Shown here: piece by piece, positions 31,891 to 45,661 of the stretch
Layout: each line of letters begins with the position of its first letter
Position numbering within the stretch: the first letter of the stretch is position 1
Assembly: GCA_015680685.1 (NCBI GenBank)
Contig: MNCI01002042.1
Location: 449,414 to 513,413 of the forward strand
Direction of reading: 5' to 3'
From: Gnetum montanum
Lineage: Eukaryota; Streptophyta; Gnetopsida; Gnetales; Gnetaceae
DNA: 64,000 nucleotides
Translations under genes and position numbers: made by a program
Notes under the pieces: generated by a model
What the model was told of the DNA's origin: nothing
What the model saw: the letters and a program-made list of their open reading frames with translations, nothing else
Database searches by the model: none

Positions 31891-33840
31891 TACCTCTGGT
31901 GGAAGGTGAAAGGTATCTATTAATGACATCATCTTCTCCACCTTACTTTGAGGATCATTTACAATCTACATGGCATCACCAATGTGGGATGAAATGGGGA
32001 TATCCCATGGAAAGGACATTAATGGAAATAGATCCTTGACATTAACAAACTAGGTAACAAATTATTTTTGTTTGACATTGAATGCCCTAATTGCATTCAT
32101 TTTTTGGGTAGTTTCTTAGCAGTGGATCTCTTATCAATATATTTTCCCTTGAGAACCTCAAGTTCAATGATTACCATCACAAGCTTTTGCTCAGTGTCCT
32201 TGTGGTGCTTGAACTCAACCTCATATAACAAGTATGAGCTAACCACCTGATTGTCTAGTTTTAACCATGACCATTTAGTAGTCAACATAGCTAGTTTTGC
32301 ACATTGAAGGTTGGCAAGATCCATGTATTCTGTCATCTTCTCTATTTGCATCTTCTTAAAGTAAATTTCTACTTTATTGTATTGATCAATCCCATCAACA
32401 ATGGGCAGCCATAATTTACGTTCTTGTTGGAGTTCCTACAAAGTCTCATTTACCTTTTCCTTCGCCACTTGAATGTGTTTCTCATTTATTTCATTCTATA
32501 GGCCAACCTAATTTTTGACTCTCTAAAATTTGAGAGCCTCTGATTTCTAAGCAACTACTTCTATTGTAGTCTTTAGGCGAAGGGCATGGACCTTTTTCAT
32601 GGATAGGTTTCTATTCTCGACTACCAATCTCCTTAAGTCTGTATTTTCTTTGTCTAGCTACTCCTACCATTGATGGATAAAATTAGTCAATTAATATATA
32701 TGTGCATCAATGTTTTGCATGTGATGATTTTTTGCTATTAACTGAATATTCTCCTTGCAGGTTAGATCCAAGGACTTCTAAACTTTATGTTGGGTTACCT
32801 ATATCAAGGATCAGTAGAACACCATCATCTCCATTGCATCCTCAACCCCTTTCAACTTGGTGTGAAGCTATTCAAGAGCTTCATCTTTTACCAATGCTAG
32901 GTTAAGAAATGCAAGGTCAACAATCTAGGCTCTCAGTTTAACAACTTTTGCAGCCAAGCATTCATTCAACTCCATGGCTATTTTGAATTTTCCTTTCAAA
33001 ATAATATTCTTGCCCCTTTCCTCTAGTAACAACAACTGGGTTGCAATTATACTATTTGAAAGGTTAAATACATCTAGAAGTGGTTGTCTGGTTCCTACCA
33101 TCCAATCCAATAGTTGTTTATGTTGTGCGGCCCTTAGTCTGCTGCTTATGGTCCTTGTGGACATCTGCACATCTTTAATTGCAACAATGTCTAGTAAAAA
33201 TGCTACAAGTGAATTGAGTGTGTTAACGATTCTATCAGCAACAACCTCTAGTATTTTTTCTTGCCCCTGGTGCTGCATCGCCAATACTATTGCCCCCTCA
33301 CCCTCCTTCAAATGTACTGAAAATGTCATATCATTTCCAAAAATCCCTAGGAATTGCTATTATTTTGAAAGAGATACCATTACCTCTTTAGCACTAGGAT
33401 TCAACCTCATCCACAACTACATTCCTTGGGCAATGAAAATGGATCCATCTCCCCCCCATCTAGCTAACTATTTGGGCCACCTCATACAGGTGACTCATTG
33501 TGGACCAATACATAGATGGATCTCCATCACTCACACCTGCCTATTACTCTTGCTCACTTAAGAGCCATTTTGAGAACTCATGCAACCATTAGGATGCTGC
33601 AACAATGTTAGTAATTATTCTCTAAGTGGTAGGTGGAGCTGGTGGCTACTACTCCTCTTCTTGGATTGTTGTTGCAAGAGTTTTATCCTTCATCATCTCT
33701 ACCCAATTACCGATTGGAGCATGTTGGATAACATCATTAGTATAGTGGGCTATTCCTCCCCTTCAACATAGTTTTCTAATGAGGCATGGTAAGGGGAGTG
33801 TCTTCCTTCCACATTCATTCTCCTTTGACATAGTGTATTA
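31890..33840 (-). pseudogene. ORF X, copy 2 (central and C-terminal part), broken
   Basis: Minus-strand homologue of 2211-3965 and 49610-52009. Open pieces include MTFSVHLKEGEGAIVLAM with a leucine-rich continuation (32925-33329) and IEKMTEYMDLANLQCAKLAM then YEVEFKHHKDTEQKL (32097-32351), all coiled-coil-like. Near 33840 it joins protease-end sequence of element G, with the N-terminal part absent. Most likely this is the downstream ORF of element E, separated from E's body by the G insertion and a deletion. Confidence 0.6.
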
Positions 33841-34139
33841 GGTAGTTCTCTAAGATCCAAGGAATCTTTATTTGTTGGTTAAATTATTTTTTCAATATTC
33901 CCTGAATCCAAATTCAAAATCTAGTCAAGGAGATCTTTTTGTTCTTTCATTGAGGAATCTAAAGGTCTTTCCTTAAAATTATTCAACACTAAGGTTTCCC
34001 TATCTTGTGTCATTACTAATGTGGATAAAGTGTAGAGCATTCTTTCTTCCTTCAAGTCTAAATTTAAACAATTTTCTTTTACCTTATCATATATATTAAG
34101 TGTAAAAGTAAGATTAGCAAAAGAAAGTTGAAGTTATCC

Positions 34140-34640
34140 AAATCTATAATTAATTACCACATCAATTGTTGCTAACCAAGGTTTACCTAATATAACAAGA
34201 AAAAAATCAAGATTTTTTACTTCCAAAACAAAAAAGTCAATTGGGTATTTTCATTTTTCTACCTCAATTATCAAGTCCTCTACTATTCCATTGGGTTTTA
34301 CATTTGAACCATCAGCCAATGATATTTTCATGTTTACTCCTTTGATATCTTGTACATTAAGTGACCTAGCCATTTCAAGAGGCATGATATTAATGCTGGC
34401 TCTTAAATCCAATTGGGCATTTTTAATTACTTGGTCATTTATTTTGATTGGGATGGTAGGAACTCCAAGATCTTGGTATTTTGGAATCTCATGATTTTGT
34501 GTAAGTTGAAAAATATTGTCAACCAAATAAACCTTTTTAGGAATTTTTTCCTTTATTCTCCTAGTGCATAATTCCCTCAAGTATTTGGCGTAAAGAGGTG
34601 TGTATTTTACTACTTATTCTAAAGGGATATGCAAATACAA
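34140..34640 (-). pseudogene. element G protease
   Basis: Open 34251-34580. Reads RELCTRRIKEK, IPKYQDLGVPTIPIKI, the active-site region AQLDLRASINIMPLEMARSL (usual Gly of DLGAS is Arg) and ISLADGSNVKPNGIVEDLI. This pattern is typical of Athila-type proteases. It continues after a TAG as YPIDFFVLEV and ILGKPWLATIDV, again interrupted by stops. Confidence 0.7.
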
Positions 34641-36250
34641 TTCACTAAACATTTTTTCAAGATGGGCTTTAATTGTAAAATCCTCTTGTAATCATTTAGG
34701 AGGAGGTAAAATTGGTTTCCTAGAGAGTAATGATTGTTCTTTTTTCCTAATTGATTGATCTTCCTCATTTACTATTTATGGCTAAATTTTTTCTTATGTC
34801 CCTACCTCCTAAAATATCACCTTCTTTTGGGGTTTAAATTCACTTGTTTTTCCACTCTTTGTAGTGATGGAATGTAATTGCTCTTTATCCTTTCTTTGTG
34901 ATGTAAGATTTGGTTCAAGTTGGGATGGTAATTCATTTTTCATTAAGCCCTAAAATCTCCTTCTAGTCTCACTCATGAGTTGTCTACTTTCTTCTATGAA
35001 GGAAGTAAGGCTTTGGGTGAGTTTATCCAAGTTTTCATTAGTTGGATTCTTAAATGACCTAAAGTTATTTTGAGGATATTGTTGTTGGTAAAATGATCAT
35101 TAAGGAAAGCTCATTGTTGGTTAGCTCTTAAATTGTTGAAAATCCTTTACTGACTCTTGCATTTTCTCTTAACAATAGAACAAGAATGGGAAGGTTCTTT
35201 GCTCATGTTGGGGACTACCACAAATTTTGCACATTTCTCCTTGAATTTCATGAGCTTGTTTTTTAATTAATCATGTGAACTCATCCACTTTTTTATTTAA
35301 CTATCTATTTATTGACTCATGCCTTGCATAATATTGGGTTTTTCCCAATGTTTACTTTGATCTACTAACCAATATATGATTCTCCAACCATCTTCTGGGG
35401 TCACATTTAAAATATTTCCTCCACATGCAAAGTTAAAATTTTACCTACAATAAGGTAATAAGCCTTCTATAAAGATTTGAATTAACTAATGGCCTATGAA
35501 TCCATGGTTGAGATTTTTTAAGCATAATCCTTTAAATCTTTCAAAGGTACTCTCATAGTCTTCATCTTCATGTTGCATAAAAGTTATTAATTGCTTCCTT
35601 AATGAATACAACCTATCATTAGAAAGAAATATTTGTAGAAAAGCATTCTTAAATTCATCCCATGAACTAATTTGTGTTCTAAGAGTTTGTAGCCAAAAAT
35701 CAGCTTTTTCCTTTAAGGTTGATTTAAAGGTAATCATCTTAGTTCTATCCCCACTCTAAGGTACTAACATGGCTAATGTTGTTTTAAATTCTCTTATGTA
35801 GGTAATTGGATTCTCATCATTTGTCCCTTTAAATATAGGTAATAAATGAATATTTTTAACCTCGAAATCTCTTCCTTATGGAAAAACTAATGGTCCCTAA
35901 GGTATAATGGATGTTTTTTGATTCAATAACTCCCCAATGGTTTGTCCTCAATAGGGTTGACCAATTGGAACATTGGAACTCAAACTACCAAAGGAGAGAG
36001 TAATTGAACCTAAGGAAAATGGGGGAGTTGCATGATGTGAAGATGATCCCATCGTTTAAGTAAAGGTTACTATTGGGGTTACTATAGGATTTGGTATAGA
36101 AATAGAGACTGGTGGTGGAGTTTGTAAATTCAAAGTATTCACTGATTAGGTAATACCTCCAATTATGGTCTCATAAGTTGGTATTGGGATAGTACTTAGA
36201 TTTTGAAATGCTCGCCCTGTAGTTGAACTCATGGTTGTAGTTGGTATATC
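34640..36250 (-). pseudogene. element G gag
   Basis: Start region near 36232 (MSSTTGRAFQNLS), a Pro/Ser/Thr-rich N-terminus, then the gag core: FKGTNDENPITYIREFK, ITFKSTLKEKADFWLQTL, SSWDEFKNAFLQIF and YESTFERFKGLCLKNLNHGF (35486-35850). Many TAG/TAA stops. A stretch with CAKFVVVPN near 35220 may be what is left of the zinc knuckle. Confidence 0.65.
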
Positions 36251-36787
36251 AAATAGAGGATTAACATATATGAAAAAATTATGTTGTGTTTTTTCATTAG
36301 GATTTTGTGTTATCAAAGGGAAAGAAAAATCAAATCTTGATTATATTGGCTCCTCTTATTTTTAAGTGGCTTTTGTACATTTATAAAGCCTAAGATGCTC
36401 CTAGAAGGTTAAATTCATGTTAGTTTCTTTGGTTTCTTTGTTGGTTTCATTTAACAAGAACATCCTTCATTGGCACGTTCATGGGCTACTATTCCTAATA
36501 ATTTACAAACTGATTTAATAACTCCTACTATCATAGCTTTAATTGCAACTTTTTAAATAGTTTCAATTGATTGTATGATAAGAGGAGCTAATTCCTAGGA
36601 TTTTTCCCTATTTTTTGATTTTTTAATGTAAGAAAAATAAGTAAAAGAAATCATTTCTAAAATGAATTAAATAAAAGAAACATAAAATAAAATGTACTTG
36701 GAATATGAAATTACAAAATGAAATTAAAAAATACAGAACTCTTAATGATGATTAACTCTACCAGCCTCCCCAACAATGGTGCCAAAT

Positions 36788-37892
36788 TGATGATCCAAGC
36801 AAAATTCGGCATTGGATACCTTTAATCTTTATCTTCAGTTCTTTTGTTGTAGAAATTATCACCTTGTCTATGACTATCCCGTGAGTTGTATCTCGTGGAG
36901 GAATGATTTAAAGTCAAAAAATTATTAATACATAAAACCAACAATTAGATCTCAATTCAATTGAGAACACCACACTTACGGTTGTTACCCATAAGTAAAA
37001 TCAACAATATTCACCTTAACTTCTAACATTAAGTTCAAAGATGAACACAATCAGTTAAACCAAATTGAATTTAAATAAATTTATGAAAAATAACTAAGAT
37101 TACAAAGGAGCCATCACCTAATTTATGACCTTGCTCTATTGTCTCCACAATGTAACAACTTCACAATCTTAAAACATTTTAGCTATTAATTGTCACAAAG
37201 CATCAACACTCTTCATTCATAATTTTGTGAACAAACAAAAATTCTAATCTGGTGTGGTTCTCTTAATAGTATCCTTTTGCTATTTCTTCCATTATTTTTT
37301 CTATTTTCCCTTCCCTCTATTACATCTGGCTATGGAATTTATAAGGACCAATCTAGCACATGAGGAGCCACCACCTGTGTGTAATGGCCATGGCAATAAT
37401 GTTTACTATAACATCTATCACCATAATCTGCATAGGTAACATTCACTGTAACATCCATCACCACCACTCGTGTAGGTAACGTTCACTATAACATCCACAA
37501 CCACCACCTGCGCATAGGTAACATTCACTATAACATCCACCACCACCACCCATGCGTAGGTAACAGCTATAAGAATGTGTAGCCATAAAAATTCCTAGGA
37601 ACCACACCTCATTATCCATGTAATGTCCACTACAAAAAAATGGGCAATCTCTATCAAGGTAACATTTAGGAAACAACTAGAGTTACGTAGTCAAAGAATG
37701 TGGTTGATGGAGCAACACACTCACATTGCAATGCCATCATCCAAGTTGTAGTTGCATTACTGCCATAAATCCTCAACATGCATTCTTATTACTACTGCAA
37801 AAAGAATAAAAAAACTAAAACCCAAAAAACATAACATCATTATACATCAAAGATTTTGGATTCTTCAACTACCACCACATGGCTACCCAACA
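36788..37892 (-). mobile_element. probable 5' LTR of element G
   Basis: The lower end is set by the PBS (three bases between LTR end and PBS). The upper end at about 37892 is a guess from a TGTTGGG start and is uncertain. It contains a 'cttataaattcc' TATA-like box (near 37330) and a 42-bp minisatellite upstream of it on the minus strand. Confidence 0.4.
37395..37570 (-). repeat. 42-bp minisatellite, four units
   Basis: Units of 40-43 bp of the form 'ggtaacattcactataacat' plus 'ccaccaccaccac..gcgta', four in a row with a trailing partial unit near 37660. Confidence 0.85.
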
Positions 37893-38105
37893 ACAAAACT
37901 TACACCTTTGGTTCAAGTTTTAGGTACATAAAAACTAATAAAGTAATAATAATCTAATAATAATAAACTAATACTCATTACTATAATAAACTGAAATACA
38001 ATAAACTAAAATAAATTAAAATAACTAAAATAAACATTAATTAAATAATTAACAATATGTAATTAAGATTTGAAAACTACCAATTTGGGATTTAACACCA
38101 TCTAT
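37893..38105 (-). other. AT-rich segment after the ORF X start site of element E
   Basis: On the minus strand this follows 'gaccatagATGGTG' (ATG at 38094-38096), the counterpart of the ORF X start of element C. It is AT-rich (attaattaatgtttatttta) and shows no recognisable protein. Confidence 0.4.
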
Positions 38106-40135
38106 GGTCACAACACATTTGTAGATTAGTAGACATAATGTGTAACTTAGAATATTTGAAAACCTTATTTCGTTCATTAGTTACACTTGGCTATGGTTGC
38201 ACCATGGCAAATTGACTATTTTATTAATTAATTTTTTATTCTAAGTGTCAATGGAGCTCATTAGAAGTGTTTAACTCTTGTAAATTATGTGTTTTAATGT
38301 TGATACCTTAGTTAACCCTTTGTGAGAATTAGAAAAATGTCAAAAAAATTTCTATCAAAAACAATATGTTTGTTGTCCCCACGACTAAGAGCTTACCTCT
38401 GGGAGTTACAAGGTTGAAGAACAAAGTGATTTGATCAAATGCTTGAGAAGTTATGGGCTCTTAAAGGTTCTAGGCTCTAAAAACTGTAAACACTGCTTGG
38501 GTGTTTGAGAGCAAATATGAAAATTTCAAAGGAGGTCGCACATATATATAGGATTTTTGCACTACGTCGATGGGGCTATGTATACACATGGGCTTCATCA
38601 ACAAGGCTCTATTTATAGGGTCCATAAGCGAAATTTTCAAATTAGAATATTTCAAAAAATATAAGAAATTTTTGAATGAATTTGGGGTCTATGGAGTTTT
38701 AGAAAAACGAAGAATATGATAAAATCATTAAAGAGGATCTTTGAAAGCTCAAAAATTCAAAAATTTGATGGAGAATATGTGAATTGAAGAAAATACTTAA
38801 AGATGCACACGATCAAATGTAGAAGATGGATGCATGAAAGATTTTGATTGCAAAAATGCCTAAGGATAAGGTTCTTAATGAACCCAACCAAGATATATGC
38901 AAGTGGGTCCTCCCCATAGCAAGAATATGCCCTGTTTGCCTTTGCATAACATTAACCCAAGGATTCCATGAGCCCCATAGGTGATTAATGGTTTATGAAA
39001 GTTAAGAATCAAAACCTAAAATATTCTACTAAAAGAAATCAAGTATGTTAGACAAAGACACCGAACAAGAACATGGACACCAACAATGAGGTGAGTTATG
39101 GGTAGCATGAATGAATGATGGTGAAGGTGGAATGGAGTTTTGAATTGAGATCATAAGAAGTCCCTTCTAGATTTTTGTTTAAATGACTTGAGAAGATCCA
39201 TCCTCAATCTAGACCAAAACCAACCACTTTACTAACTTCACATCACCACTCCAAGATTGATCCATCCCCTTCAGACATAAGAGCACTCCCAAAAAACAAC
39301 CACCATTTCTTAAGAAGAAGAAAAAAGTAGGAAGTGAGAGAGGGCCTTAGTTAGAGGGGACCTGCAAGCATGGGTAACATGTCTTTCTAGTTTCATAACA
39401 AATGCTTGTAGCTCATTTATTTGTCTAAGGGGTATGTTTTGAATTCCTATCATATTTTTATATTTTTATATTTTTTTCTTTGTTTCTTTTCTTTATTTTT
39501 TTCTTTCCCGGATGGGAACCACATCATGCAAAGACTTATTTAACTTCCTATTTATGGTCGACATGGAATAGTAAGAAATCCATGAAAACACTCATGCACC
39601 CAAGTAAGTAAAAGAGTACAAAGAGTAGTGAAATCCCTTGAAGTCACATCCTATGAAAACCTTTAAATCCTTCCTAATTATGGAAACCACCAAGGTCATA
39701 AATTTATTAAAGGTTTATTTAATGAAAAGAACCTCATATTTTCAAAATGAGGAAAGCCATAGATTTTTGCGAATGGATGGATGTCATGGACTCACTACCT
39801 AATCCATGAAAAATAAACCATGCCTTAGTCATCGGTACAAAAGTGCAAAAATAGAAGCTAGACACTAGCAAATAAAAACATTAAGCACAAACCACCATTA
39901 TCAATAGCTACAACACCATTGTGTCCTATTGGCAGAAAGCATGTTTATTAATAGAAATTAGAAAATCACACAAAAATAAAGTAACATATATAAGAAATTG
40001 TAAAATATTTAAGAAAAATTCAAATGTACTAATAATGGTGTAAAGCAAAAAATGGTGTAAAATAGGAAAATGTTTTAAAAATCAAAAAGGTGTAAAATAA
40101 AAAATAGAAAAACTAAGGAGCCATGTATATGATTA
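38105..40135 (-). other. noncoding tail of element E
   Basis: Minus-strand counterpart of 27504-29437, 55480-57318 and 58559-60256: same order of the T-rich array, the 75-bp unit, the 'ttctcttttttcttct' block and the end in '(t)gtgaccatag'. No coding sequence. Confidence 0.65.
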
Positions 40136-41900
40136 GTATGGATGGCCATCTCCCCTACAACTAAGTTGGAATGAGGAGATCCAAAAAATTAAGCATGGTT
40201 GTCCATTCGTTGAGGTATTTGTTACACTAGCTTACTTGGGCTCGTGGAAATGCTTCGCCTATTCGATGTAAACTAACTACTTGTTTGGGCTTTCAAGTTT
40301 GTATATGATCATGGCCCTCAAAGGAAAGGTTACATCAATTATATAAGGTCCCTTCCACAATGTTTAGAATTTGGCTTTCTAAGGAACATGTGTGGGGTTC
40401 CAATAGAGGACCTTATCTTCAAGTTGAAGTTTGATCCTTCTAATTCTTAGGTCATGTCATTATTTGTTGAATGCCTTGTGCTCTTCATTTAGAGACAGGT
40501 CCAATAATTGATTTTTTTCTAGTACATTTAGGTTTATTATTCTTTCCTTTTGTGTCATACTTAGGTCAAGGTCTAGGTCACAGGCTATTGAGAGTGTACA
40601 AAGTTCAAATTAAATTGGGAACATTGGAAGTTTTTCATACACCAACTCACATGGAGAGTAGCCAATGGGGGGTTTCCATGTTGAAAAATAGGCCCAAAGG
40701 ACATTATTAAGTTTTGTGCTCCAATCTCTCCTATATTTGGTAATAGTTCTTATTAAAATATTTGTGATCCTTTTTAGTAACCTCTGCTTGAGCGTTGGGT
40801 TGGGGATGATAGGGTGTTGTTAATTTATGTTCAACCCCTAAGCATTACATGAGTTTTCAAAAAGTGATGTTTATGAAGTGTGCTCCATTGTCAAAAATTA
40901 GCACATGTGGCACCTCAAACCTATTTACAATGTGCTATTATACAAATCAAATAGCAATGGATGATGTGCAATTAACAAAGGCTACTACTTCAGCCCATTT
41001 GGTACAATAGTCAATGGCTATGATAATATAGGCCTATCTATTGGACATGGGTGTGATAGAACCCATAAAATACATGTCCCATATGTCAAAGGGTTCTAGT
41101 GGTTGAATCGACTATTAAGGATCCTCCATTCATGCAATCATCCCACCATCTCATTGACAGTGTTCATAGGATCAAACAAATTGATGAGCATTTTTAAAGA
41201 TTGTGGACCAGTAGTATCCTGCCATTAAGATTTTTATGGCTATGTGTCTCCCTACAAACTGGCATCCACAAGGGCCTTCATGAGCATCCTAAAGAACTTG
41301 TAATTAATTTTCATCAAGGACACACCAATGAACTAAGCCATCGACGATCACCTTATAAAGGTGTCCATTTATTTTCATGAAGTGCTTAGCCCGATGAAGA
41401 AACTATTGTTTCATTCTATAGTTCAAATCTTGTGGCATTTCCTAAGTAAGAAGGTAACTGAGTATGACATCATACAATTTGAATTCTATGGACATTTGTT
41501 GATTAATTGCATTATCAAAGAGGAGTTCATTTGGGAATTGATTAGAGAGTGGGCTCTCCTCCTATTTTTCATCCCATCATAACCAAGAGAGATGGTTAAT
41601 AATCACATTCTTAGTCCCCTTTTGATCACAAGCCACTGTATGACACGAGGGCTTATCATTGGCTTGTTCATTAGGAAGTGGATGGCACTATGATTAGTGT
41701 GCATAAACACTTTATATCCAAGCACATAGTTCTTAAAATTTTTCAGAGCATACATGATCATCGTCAATTCTTTCTCTATGGTGGTGTAATTGAACTGCAC
41801 ACCCACAATGCTTTGACTTGTGCAATGGATATAATATGGATGTTTTTGATCATCCAACTACATAAGCACAACTCCCAAGGTGTAATTAGATGGTGCTCAT
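40135..41900 (-). pseudogene. element E RNase H and integrase
   Basis: RNase H piece MDDQKHPYYIHCTSQSIVG ... FNYTTIEKELTMIMYALK, GYKVFMHTNHSAIHFLMNKP (41603-41857). The integrase shows the second catalytic Asp intact (LIFDNGAHF, near 40890), unlike elements A and B. Many stops and frameshifts. Ends at the counterpart of 27503. Confidence 0.7.
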
Positions 41901-42880
41901 AGAATTGGAGTTTCTATGAGTTTTTCCTTCAACTATTACAATGCATGTTCACACTTCTTTGTCCAAATAAATGGAGCATCCTTCTTTTTCAATTCAACCA
42001 ATGGTTTTGCATTCTTAGATAAATTCTATATATATTGCTAGTAGTAACTAGTGTGTCTAAGGAATGATTGAATATCTTTTATAGTTTCTAGTTGACAGGT
42101 GATTCCTTAAATGACCCATGTCTTTTTGGGATCTACCTCAATCCCTTCATGCGAAATTCTATACCCTAATACAATGCCTTCTTGGACCATGATATGGCTC
42201 AATTGAGCTATAATTTTATTTCCACACATATTTTGAGTACTTGCTCAAGGTAATCCAAGGCTTGCTTGAATGTAGCATCATAAGTGAAGAAGTCATCCAT
42301 AAAGACTTCCACTCCACTACTGATTTACTACTGAAAGATGCTTAAGACTAGGCCTTGGAAAGTGGTAGGAGAATTACACAAAACAAAAGACATCTTGTGA
42401 TATGCAAAGGTCCCCCAAGGACTAGTGAATATTATTTTGGCTTGGTCTTATAGTGCAATCTAGATTTGGTTATAGCCACTATAAACATCTAGGAAACTAT
42501 AATAGTAATGCCCAGATATGATGATATCCAACACGTGATCAACAAATGGAATTTAAAAATGATCTTTGAATGTTGTCATGTTTAACAACCTGAAGTCAAT
42601 AGAAACCTACCATTTGTCACCTTTCTTTGGCACTATCACAAGTGAGCTGACCCACTCACTATTCTCAATGGGGTAGATGGACCTTGCTTTGAGGAGTTTC
42701 TTAATCTCATTTTTAATGATTTGTTTCAATTTTGGATTCAACCACCATTGTGGTTGCCTCTTTGGCTTCATGGACAAATCAATATAAATGCAGTGTTAAC
42801 ATATCCATGGATCAATTCCAATGAGCTCACAATATGACTAGAAAAAGGTTGTTGACTATCTATAAACCACTTTCAATAGT
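41900..42880 (-). pseudogene. element E reverse transcriptase
   Basis: The RT reading contains the catalytic FMDD (42292-42303, minus), followed by a thumb region with 'SLDTLVT..'-like remains of the GHTGYY block; frames change often. Matches elements A and B throughout. Confidence 0.7.
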
Positions 42881-43249
42881 TTTTCTTTTTACTCTGAAGC
42901 AAGTTTGGCATTGAGTATGATTAGCTTACCATTTTTCAAGAATGCATATTTTAGTCTAGCAAGTAAATTTTTCAACTCTAGGGGATCTTGCTTGAAATCC
43001 CAAGGGATATTTTCATCATTAGAGAGTTGGTGATGAACTTACTCTAGTTCATCCATGCCTATGACATAAGTGATGTCATGCTCTTAGTAGGTTCCATGCA
43101 CATTGTGCTACTTTCAAAATCAATAGTTAGCCACTAGGTATCCTCTTGTTTTGTGGCTACTACATATAGACATCTTTTAATATTTGTTTCATGTGCACAC
43201 TACCTACATGCAAAAATAGATGTCCATTTCACAGACCAAACTTTCTACA

Positions 43250-43760
43250 CACAATTGCACCTTGCATCACTATACGTGATGCATGGAACTCACTTCTTCT
43301 TGATTTTTCCAAATGCATTTTCCTTAGATATTTTTAAGGAAAGATCTCTAATTTCCATTCTTGCATCAATAGTACTTAGCCATGCCTTTCCCATAATGAT
43401 TGGGAAGTACCCCTTATAGTTCTCAACCTTCATTACTAGGAAATCAATAAGATAAGACCACTCACAGATAATGGTTATAATGTCTTCTACCAGTCCTAAT
43501 GGAACAGTAATGGATTGGTCTACCAATTCTAATTAGATATTTCTCTTCTTTAGAGGTAGCAAGTTCTAGGAAATATACATCTCATGAGAAATTAGGTTAA
43601 CACTAAAACCTAAATCAAGAAGAGCTTTACATGGTTCATTCCTAGAAATTTATAAATAGATAAGAATAATCCTAGGATTAGCTAATTTCCTGGGAAGGTT
43701 TCCAACCTAGTTCCAATCATATACGACATGAGTAAGCATAATAGTATGGATTTTGGGTGG
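43250..43760 (-). pseudogene. element E protease
   Basis: Open 43290-43526: MVDQSITVPLGLVEDIIT, FLVMKVENYKGYFPIIMGK, AWLSTIDARMEIRDLSL. Upstream, a decayed active-site region (LLDLGF-like) around 43620. Matches the element A protease closely in order and content. Confidence 0.7.
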
Positions 43761-45621
43761 CATTTGGTTTGAAAGGTTCTTGATGGAATGGTTTATAGAA
43801 AATGAGGTAGGAGCATGCTGACCTACCACTTGAGTCTATGAGGGCTTAGTAGGGTTTTGGGTCATAAAAATAATCCTTAATACCCATGAGGTTCTGAACC
43901 ACTCAATTGATTAGCTAGTTTTAGATTAATGGCCCTGGTTGCATTGCATTGCTACAACTGGGCTAGAAGTTCACCCTACATGGATGGAGTAGGTGATAGC
44001 TACATTAATGGTGGAGGAATAAGTGCAGGAACAAGAGGAGGATAAGGATGAAATGTTGTATTCCTCCTGAAATGTGAAGAATAAGTTTTATAATATTTGG
44101 GAGGATAGTACTGATGTTGGAAAGAAGAAACATGACTAGAAGATTCATGTGGAGAAAAGGGTTGTTGGATGTAATATCCATATGGATTTGGTTTTCTGTA
44201 AGGGTACTACTACCTTGGCAGTGACAGCGCCCATGACTATGGTTACTACCACTATTGATACTACTTGTACGATTGTGCTATAGTTCCACTTAGGATTGCC
44301 TTGAGGATAAGACAATATTCTGGGTGTTTGTCTTTTTGCTACTCATGGATTCAAAGCATACACCCTAGACTCCTGTAAGTGTGACACGATGGGATAACAT
44401 CCCTTATGATGTTCATATTAGCATATATCATATCCCCTATTGTCATCTAATTCAGTTTCCACAACTTCCTCTACTACAGCAATCTTTCCTTTACTCCTTT
44501 AATTGGCATGTTCAGCTTCCTTTCACCTCCTATGGTCACGATCACTACTTTTTTCTTTAAACTCTTCAAAAATTTTCAAAATAGCTTGAAATTTGCTATC
44601 CATAGAATCCCACAACTGATCTACCTTACCCAAAATTTTAGATGTAAATTTCTAAATTAGCAATATTTGCTGATTCACCACCTCATTGAGTGCTGATTCC
44701 TCCTCACTATCACAAAATCGAACCTCCCTCTTGCAAATGGAAGGATCTCGATTGTATTCTTCTGCACTTTCACATTTCCTTAACTCTCCTTCTTCTTTTG
44801 TTACCTGCTCGATTAGCCTTTAGATCTAATGGGCTCTTAATTCTAACAATCTTCCTTGGGCATAGATCCTAAGAGTTCTCCTTGTTTCAGAGTAAAGTCC
44901 ATCTATGATGTGGCGAAGTGGTTCTTATTGAGAGTAACCATGGCCAGGGCATCAATGTAATAAGGAATAATATCTACCCATAGCTGCATCTAAGGACTCA
45001 TGTGTTCCTTACTTTCAACCTTGAATTTGCCTTCTCAGATTGGACACTGAGAAGTACGTTTGATACTTGTCATTGAATAGTTCAAGCATCATATGCCATC
45101 TATGAATAGATTCCAACTCCAAGGATTGGTACCAAATTTTTGCTTCTTTGTTGAGTGTCATGGGAAATAACTTAAGATTCTTCCAGTCATTTTCTATGTT
45201 TTGTAAGGCATAGGCATCATGAAAATACTAAAGATGATTTTGTGGATCGGAGTTATATTTCTCTTTAAGCTTGGGAATGTTGTTCATATCCAATCGCTTC
45301 ATCCTACTATTTTTCACGTGTCTTGTTAGAATTCTCACTACCTTTGCAATGTTTAGCATGCTTTGGGTGGCAAGCAAAGGATCATCATGGCCATGGCCCT
45401 AATGCCTACGATGTCCTTTGCTACACCTTCTCTCATGATGATGAGCATCTCTTGAATTCTTACACCACAAATCTTGACATGCCTGATGGTCCATATGATC
45501 TTAGTTCCATTAGTCATCTCCATCATGATCGTGTTCCCTGTGGTTGCATTTAGAGCTAGAGGAGGAAGAAGATGACAATGAAGGTGAAGAGGGAGGACTA
45601 GCACCATCACAGTGCCTACCG

Positions 45622-45661
<40 letters not shown>

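Larger units (their letters stand above)
33840..37892 (-). mobile_element. Element G: Athila-like element, 5' LTR, gag and protease only
   Basis: Minus strand. The PBS at 36767-36784 reads TGGCACCATTGTTGGGGA (tRNA-Asp type with three transitions). Gag and protease follow toward lower coordinates; RT, RNase H, integrase and the 3' LTR are missing and the sequence joins ORF X near 33840. Its gag and protease differ clearly from those of elements A-E and are closer to Athila. Confidence 0.65.

Noticed and set aside
37395-37570. CRISPR-like array
   Set aside because: Units are contiguous and similar along their whole length without unique spacers; plant nuclear context.
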